Positions 61,266 to 64,000 of a stretch of DNA of 64,000 nucleotides are shown in pieces. Origin of the DNA: 2-02-FULL-55-14 sp964581115. GTDB lineage: Bacteria > Bacteroidota > Ignavibacteria > UBA10030. A program made the position numbers and the translations under genes. Where the stretch lies: assembly GCA_964581115.1 (NCBI GenBank), contig CAZOMY010000005.1, forward strand, positions 1 to 64,000, read 5' to 3'. A model generated the notes under the pieces. That model saw only the letters and a list, made by a program, of their open reading frames with translations, did not search any database and was not told the DNA's origin. Positions within the stretch are counted from its first letter, which is position 1, and each line of letters begins with the position of its first letter.

Positions 61266-62344
61266 GTCCCCGTTCCTTCACTCAATGTCAGTCCCCGATC
61301 CACCCGCATGATCGTCGCCGTGCCTCCTTCTTGCTCGATCGCCTCCGCCACCCGTTCCGGAGCATCAGGCGCATAGGCAAACATGCACCCTCCACCTCCG
61401 GACCCGTTGATCTTGGCCCCGAGAGCCCCCGCCCCAAGCGCCGCGTCGATCATTCGATCGATCGTGGGCGTCGAGATGTCGAGCACGTCGCGTAGGACCG
61501 ATTGATGCGCGTTCATGAGTGCTCCCACCGCCCTACCATCCGGGACGTCCAATGACAGCAAAGACCTGGCTTCCAGTGTGATGTCGCGATTTCGCAGCGT
61601 ACCATCGATCAACTCCCGTTCGCGGCCGTCCAGCAGACCCTGGAGCGACGCAAACTCAGAACGCTGACAGGTACCCAGGTCGAATCCGCCCAACTCGCGG
61701 CGAAGACGAGCGCTGAGCCCGAGCACACGGTGCTTCACCGAGGCCAGAATGCGCGTTGTGTCCTTCGGCTCGCCTGAGTTACCGAGCACGAAGGCGCCCA
61801 GCGTCGGGTGCAGGCGGGTGGCCACGACTTCCGGCGAGAATGTCAGGAACACCACTCCGCCGAGCGCCGAACTGTAGTGGTCCATCTTCCCGCCGGGCTC
61901 TTGGAACTCCTCCACCTCGGCTTTCCACGCCAGATGTGCCGCCCGCTCCGGATCCAGGTTCCATCGCTGGTCGCTCATCGCCGCCATGAAAACGGTCCAG
62001 GCCACGACCATCGCCGACGAGCTGGACGTCCCTGCGTTGATCGGGATCGTTCCCCGGAATGTCGCTTCGCAACCGCGAGACCAGGTGCACCCTGCGCGGC
62101 GCAGAACGTTGACGGCGCTCCGAATGTAGTCGCGTGCGTGCGCGTACGTCGGAGGCTCGTCAAGCCGGAATTCCACCGAAGAACCGATATCGGGCAGCGA
62201 GATGCGTGCGACGGGCTCGTCGATCTCGCGACCTTCGACGCCGATGCGTAGCGAAATGGCAGCCGCGATCACCGGCAAGCCAAGATAGTCCTGATGCTCG
62301 CCGAACAGGCAGATGCGACCGGGAGCGGAGGCCATCAGGCCCAT
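61262..62344 (-). CDS. GHMP-family sugar kinase
   Basis: ATP-dependent small-molecule kinase of 360 residues. Motif 1 APGRICLFGEHQDY (7-20), motif 2 PINAGTSSSSA (101-111, the ATP loop) and motif 3 NGSGGGGCMFA near residue 310 are all present. The motif 1 form is like galactokinase, glucuronokinase or fucose-type kinases acting at C1. Start 62344 lies 5 bases after the symporter stop. Exact sugar not deducible. Confidence 0.85.
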   Translation of the reverse strand: MGLMASAPGRICLFGEHQDYLGLPVIAAAISLRIGVEGREIDEPVARISLPDIGSSVEFRLDEPPTYAHARDYIRSAVNVLRRAGCTWSRGCEATFRGTIPINAGTSSSSAMVVAWTVFMAAMSDQRWNLDPERAAHLAWKAEVEEFQEPGGKMDHYSSALGGVVFLTFSPEVVATRLHPTLGAFVLGNSGEPKDTTRILASVKHRVLGLSARLRRELGGFDLGTCQRSEFASLQGLLDGRERELIDGTLRNRDITLEARSLLSLDVPDGRAVGALMNAHQSVLRDVLDISTPTIDRMIDAALGAGALGAKINGSGGGGCMFAYAPDAPERVAEAIEQEGGTATIMRVDRGLTLSEGTGT

Positions 62345-62349
62345 CGTCG

Positions 62350-64000
62350 TTAACCGTTCTGATGAATGGTGACAGGTTCCGCCGTCCAAAGTCTACGGAC
62401 GATGCTGATCAGCACCGCCCCGCTGACAACGAAGATCGCCAGGAGCATGAGGGCATGATCCCAGCGGCCATACAGCATATTGCCGACGGTGAACAACGAC
62501 GACCAGATGACCGTACAACCGACGAACCAACCCAGAAGCGCCAGAGGAATGTTGTCCCGAGCATCCTTCCCCGTCACCCCATCGTCGCCGGCCAATCGTC
62601 TGATGCGCTTCCAGCCCGGACCGAAGGGACGGACCTTCCGGTAGAATGCGACAAGCGTTGCATCATCCGTCGCCGGACCGAACATGGCGGTCGCTACCCA
62701 GCACGCCGTCGTACTGGCGATCGTGACGAGCAAGGACTCGTGCGTAGTCAGGTCGTAGCCGGCGCGTCGGGCGAAGAGGATCCCCACCGACACGAGAAAC
62801 GAGCTTGCCATCGCCGCAACCTCTGACCATGCATTGACTCTCCACCAGAACCATCGGACCAGATACAATAGCCCCGTTCCGGCTCCAACCTGGAGAATGA
62901 TATCGAAAGCGTCCTTGGCAGACTCGAGGAGGAAGACGAGCAAGGACGAGAAGAGGAAGAGTCCGACCGTCACGAGTCGTCCCACCAGGACATAATGACG
63001 CTCATCCTTCGAGCGAGCGATGAATCGGCGATACAGGTCGTGGACCAGGTACGAAGCACCCCAGTTGAGGTGCGTCAGGATCGTGGATGAATTTGCCGCG
63101 ATGAGGCCGCCGACGATCAACCCCACGAAGCCGACAGGCAAGAACGTAAGCATTGCAGGGTAGGCGATATCGTGGCCCAGGAGAGCCGGGTCGAGGTTCG
63201 GAAAAGCCGTTTGTATGTCGGCCAGCTCCGGAAATACGATGAGGGAGCTCAGCGCCACGAGGATCCAGGGCCACGGCCGCAGCACGTAATGAGCGACATT
63301 AAAGAACAGCACGGCCCCGAGCGAATCACGCTCGGACTTCGACGCAAGCATCCGTTGCGCGATGTAGCTTCCGCCCCCCGGCTCTGCACCCGGATACCAG
63401 ACGGCCCACCACTGAACGGCGATCGGCATGACGAATACTGCCACGGCGATCTCCCAGTGATTCGAGAAGTCCGGCAGCATGTCGAGGTAATCGATCCCTC
63501 CGGGACCAGTCAACAGCGATACCTTGTCGATAAGTCCGTCGAGTCCCCCGACCTGCGGCAATTGGACCGCAAAGTATGCCGCGGCGATCACGCCAGCCAT
63601 CATGATGAAGAACTGCACCATGTCGATGACGAGCACTCCCCAAAGGCCTGCGTGCGTTGCAAAGACGACGTTGAGAATGCCCACGGCCGCCAGAGTCTGC
63701 CAACGGTCCAGGCCGAACAAGATGGCGGCGATCTTGCAGGCGGCCAGGTTGACCGTGGCCATGATCATGCTGTTGAAGAAGAGGCCGAGGTAGACCGACC
63801 GAAAGCCCCGCACAAACGAAGCGGCGCGGCCGGAGTACCGCAGCTCATAGAACTCGAGGTCGGTGAGGACACCCGAACGGCGCCAGAGACGGGCGAAGAA
63901 GAAGACCGTCATCACACCGGTCAGCACAAAGGCCCACCAGACCCAGTTGCCCGCGACGCCGTTCCGCCGGACAATGTCGGTCACGAGATTGGGCGTGTCA
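62350..64000 (-). CDS. Sodium:solute symporter (SSS family), 5' end outside window
   Basis: At least 549 residues, with the N-terminal part beyond the window edge: the frame stays open to 64000 and reads DTPNLVTDIVRR before the first possible start at 63984, so that start is not the true one. About 12 transmembrane helices are visible, with LEFYELRYSGRAASFVRGFRSVYLG and the helix containing GGLIAANSSTILTHLNWG, typical of the Na+/sugar branch. It is first in the operon with the kinase and nucleotidyltransferase. Confidence 0.9.
   Translation of the reverse strand, partial: DTPNLVTDIVRRNGVAGNWVWWAFVLTGVMTVFFFARLWRRSGVLTDLEFYELRYSGRAASFVRGFRSVYLGLFFNSMIMATVNLAACKIAAILFGLDRWQTLAAVGILNVVFATHAGLWGVLVIDMVQFFIMMAGVIAAAYFAVQLPQVGGLDGLIDKVSLLTGPGGIDYLDMLPDFSNHWEIAVAVFVMPIAVQWWAVWYPGAEPGGGSYIAQRMLASKSERDSLGAVLFFNVAHYVLRPWPWILVALSSLIVFPELADIQTAFPNLDPALLGHDIAYPAMLTFLPVGFVGLIVGGLIAANSSTILTHLNWGASYLVHDLYRRFIARSKDERHYVLVGRLVTVGLFLFSSLLVFLLESAKDAFDIILQVGAGTGLLYLVRWFWWRVNAWSEVAAMASSFLVSVGILFARRAGYDLTTHESLLVTIASTTACWVATAMFGPATDDATLVAFYRKVRPFGPGWKRIRRLAGDDGVTGKDARDNIPLALLGWFVGCTVIWSSLFTVGNMLYGRWDHALMLLAIFVVSGAVLISIVRRLWTAEPVTIHQNG

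Overview
The window looks like a chromosomal scaffold from an uncultured member of the Bacteroidota/FCB group. One secreted protein ends in a full type IX secretion (Por) sorting domain of the NYPNPFNPTT type and a second, decayed gene keeps remnants of one. A TonB-dependent receptor is followed by a DUF4249 lipoprotein, and succinate dehydrogenase is the three-gene form with one cytochrome b subunit. High GC with this sorting-domain style suggests Ignavibacteria or Candidatus Kapabacteria rather than Bacteroidia, but this is inference. A run of exactly 100 Ns (16839-16938) marks a scaffold gap, so the source is an assembly.

Layout. 1-750: initiator tRNA followed by a broken-up second copy interleaved with hairpin elements. 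0.75-10.5 kb (+): penicillin-binding protein 1C, an alpha-2-macroglobulin-like lipoprotein and a DinG-type helicase. 10.5-12.5 kb: a four-copy hairpin-repeat array, a GIY-YIG protein and a frameshifted YCII gene. 12.6-25.2 kb: a serine hydrolase (+), then on the minus strand a lipoprotein, an MBL-fold hydrolase, Obg GTPase, an unknown 394-residue protein, a large TPR protein, and the DUF4249/TonB receptor pair. 25.3-29.2 kb (+): a decayed sorting-domain gene, then a nine-haem cytochrome predicted to be exported by T9SS. 29.7-38.8 kb (-): sdhCAB, ftsX, pheA, two lipoproteins, recR, a YbaB-family gene and a class-V aminotransferase. 39-40.7 kb (+): a porin and a small phosphate-binding-like protein. 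40.8-46.8 kb (-): two overlapping sensor kinases. 47-48.8 kb: a Spy-like chaperone, then a fluoride riboswitch with crcB and DUF190. 49.3-52.5 kb (-): a tightly overlapping nucleotidyltransferase / B12-radical SAM / methyltransferase operon. 52.5-56.4 kb: pseudogenes of Spy, adenylate kinase and a PEGA-like protein around rhodanese and CoA-disulfide-reductase genes. 56.7-58.9 kb: a PiT-PhoU phosphate transporter. 59-60.3 kb: two tandem GIY-YIG copies with hairpin elements beside tRNA-Asn. 60.4-64 kb (-): a sodium symporter, GHMP kinase and nucleotidyltransferase, probably a sugar-salvage operon.

The most unusual feature is a family of small hairpin elements with a conserved asymmetric internal loop (5' GAGCGAG / 3' side CGAGTCGA, or a short form GAGC-nn(n)-GTCGA). 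They lie beside all three GIY-YIG genes and beside both tRNA genes, where tRNA sequence has been duplicated or split. This could be an uncharacterised hairpin-element/GIY-YIG nuclease mobility system; the link is inferred from position only.
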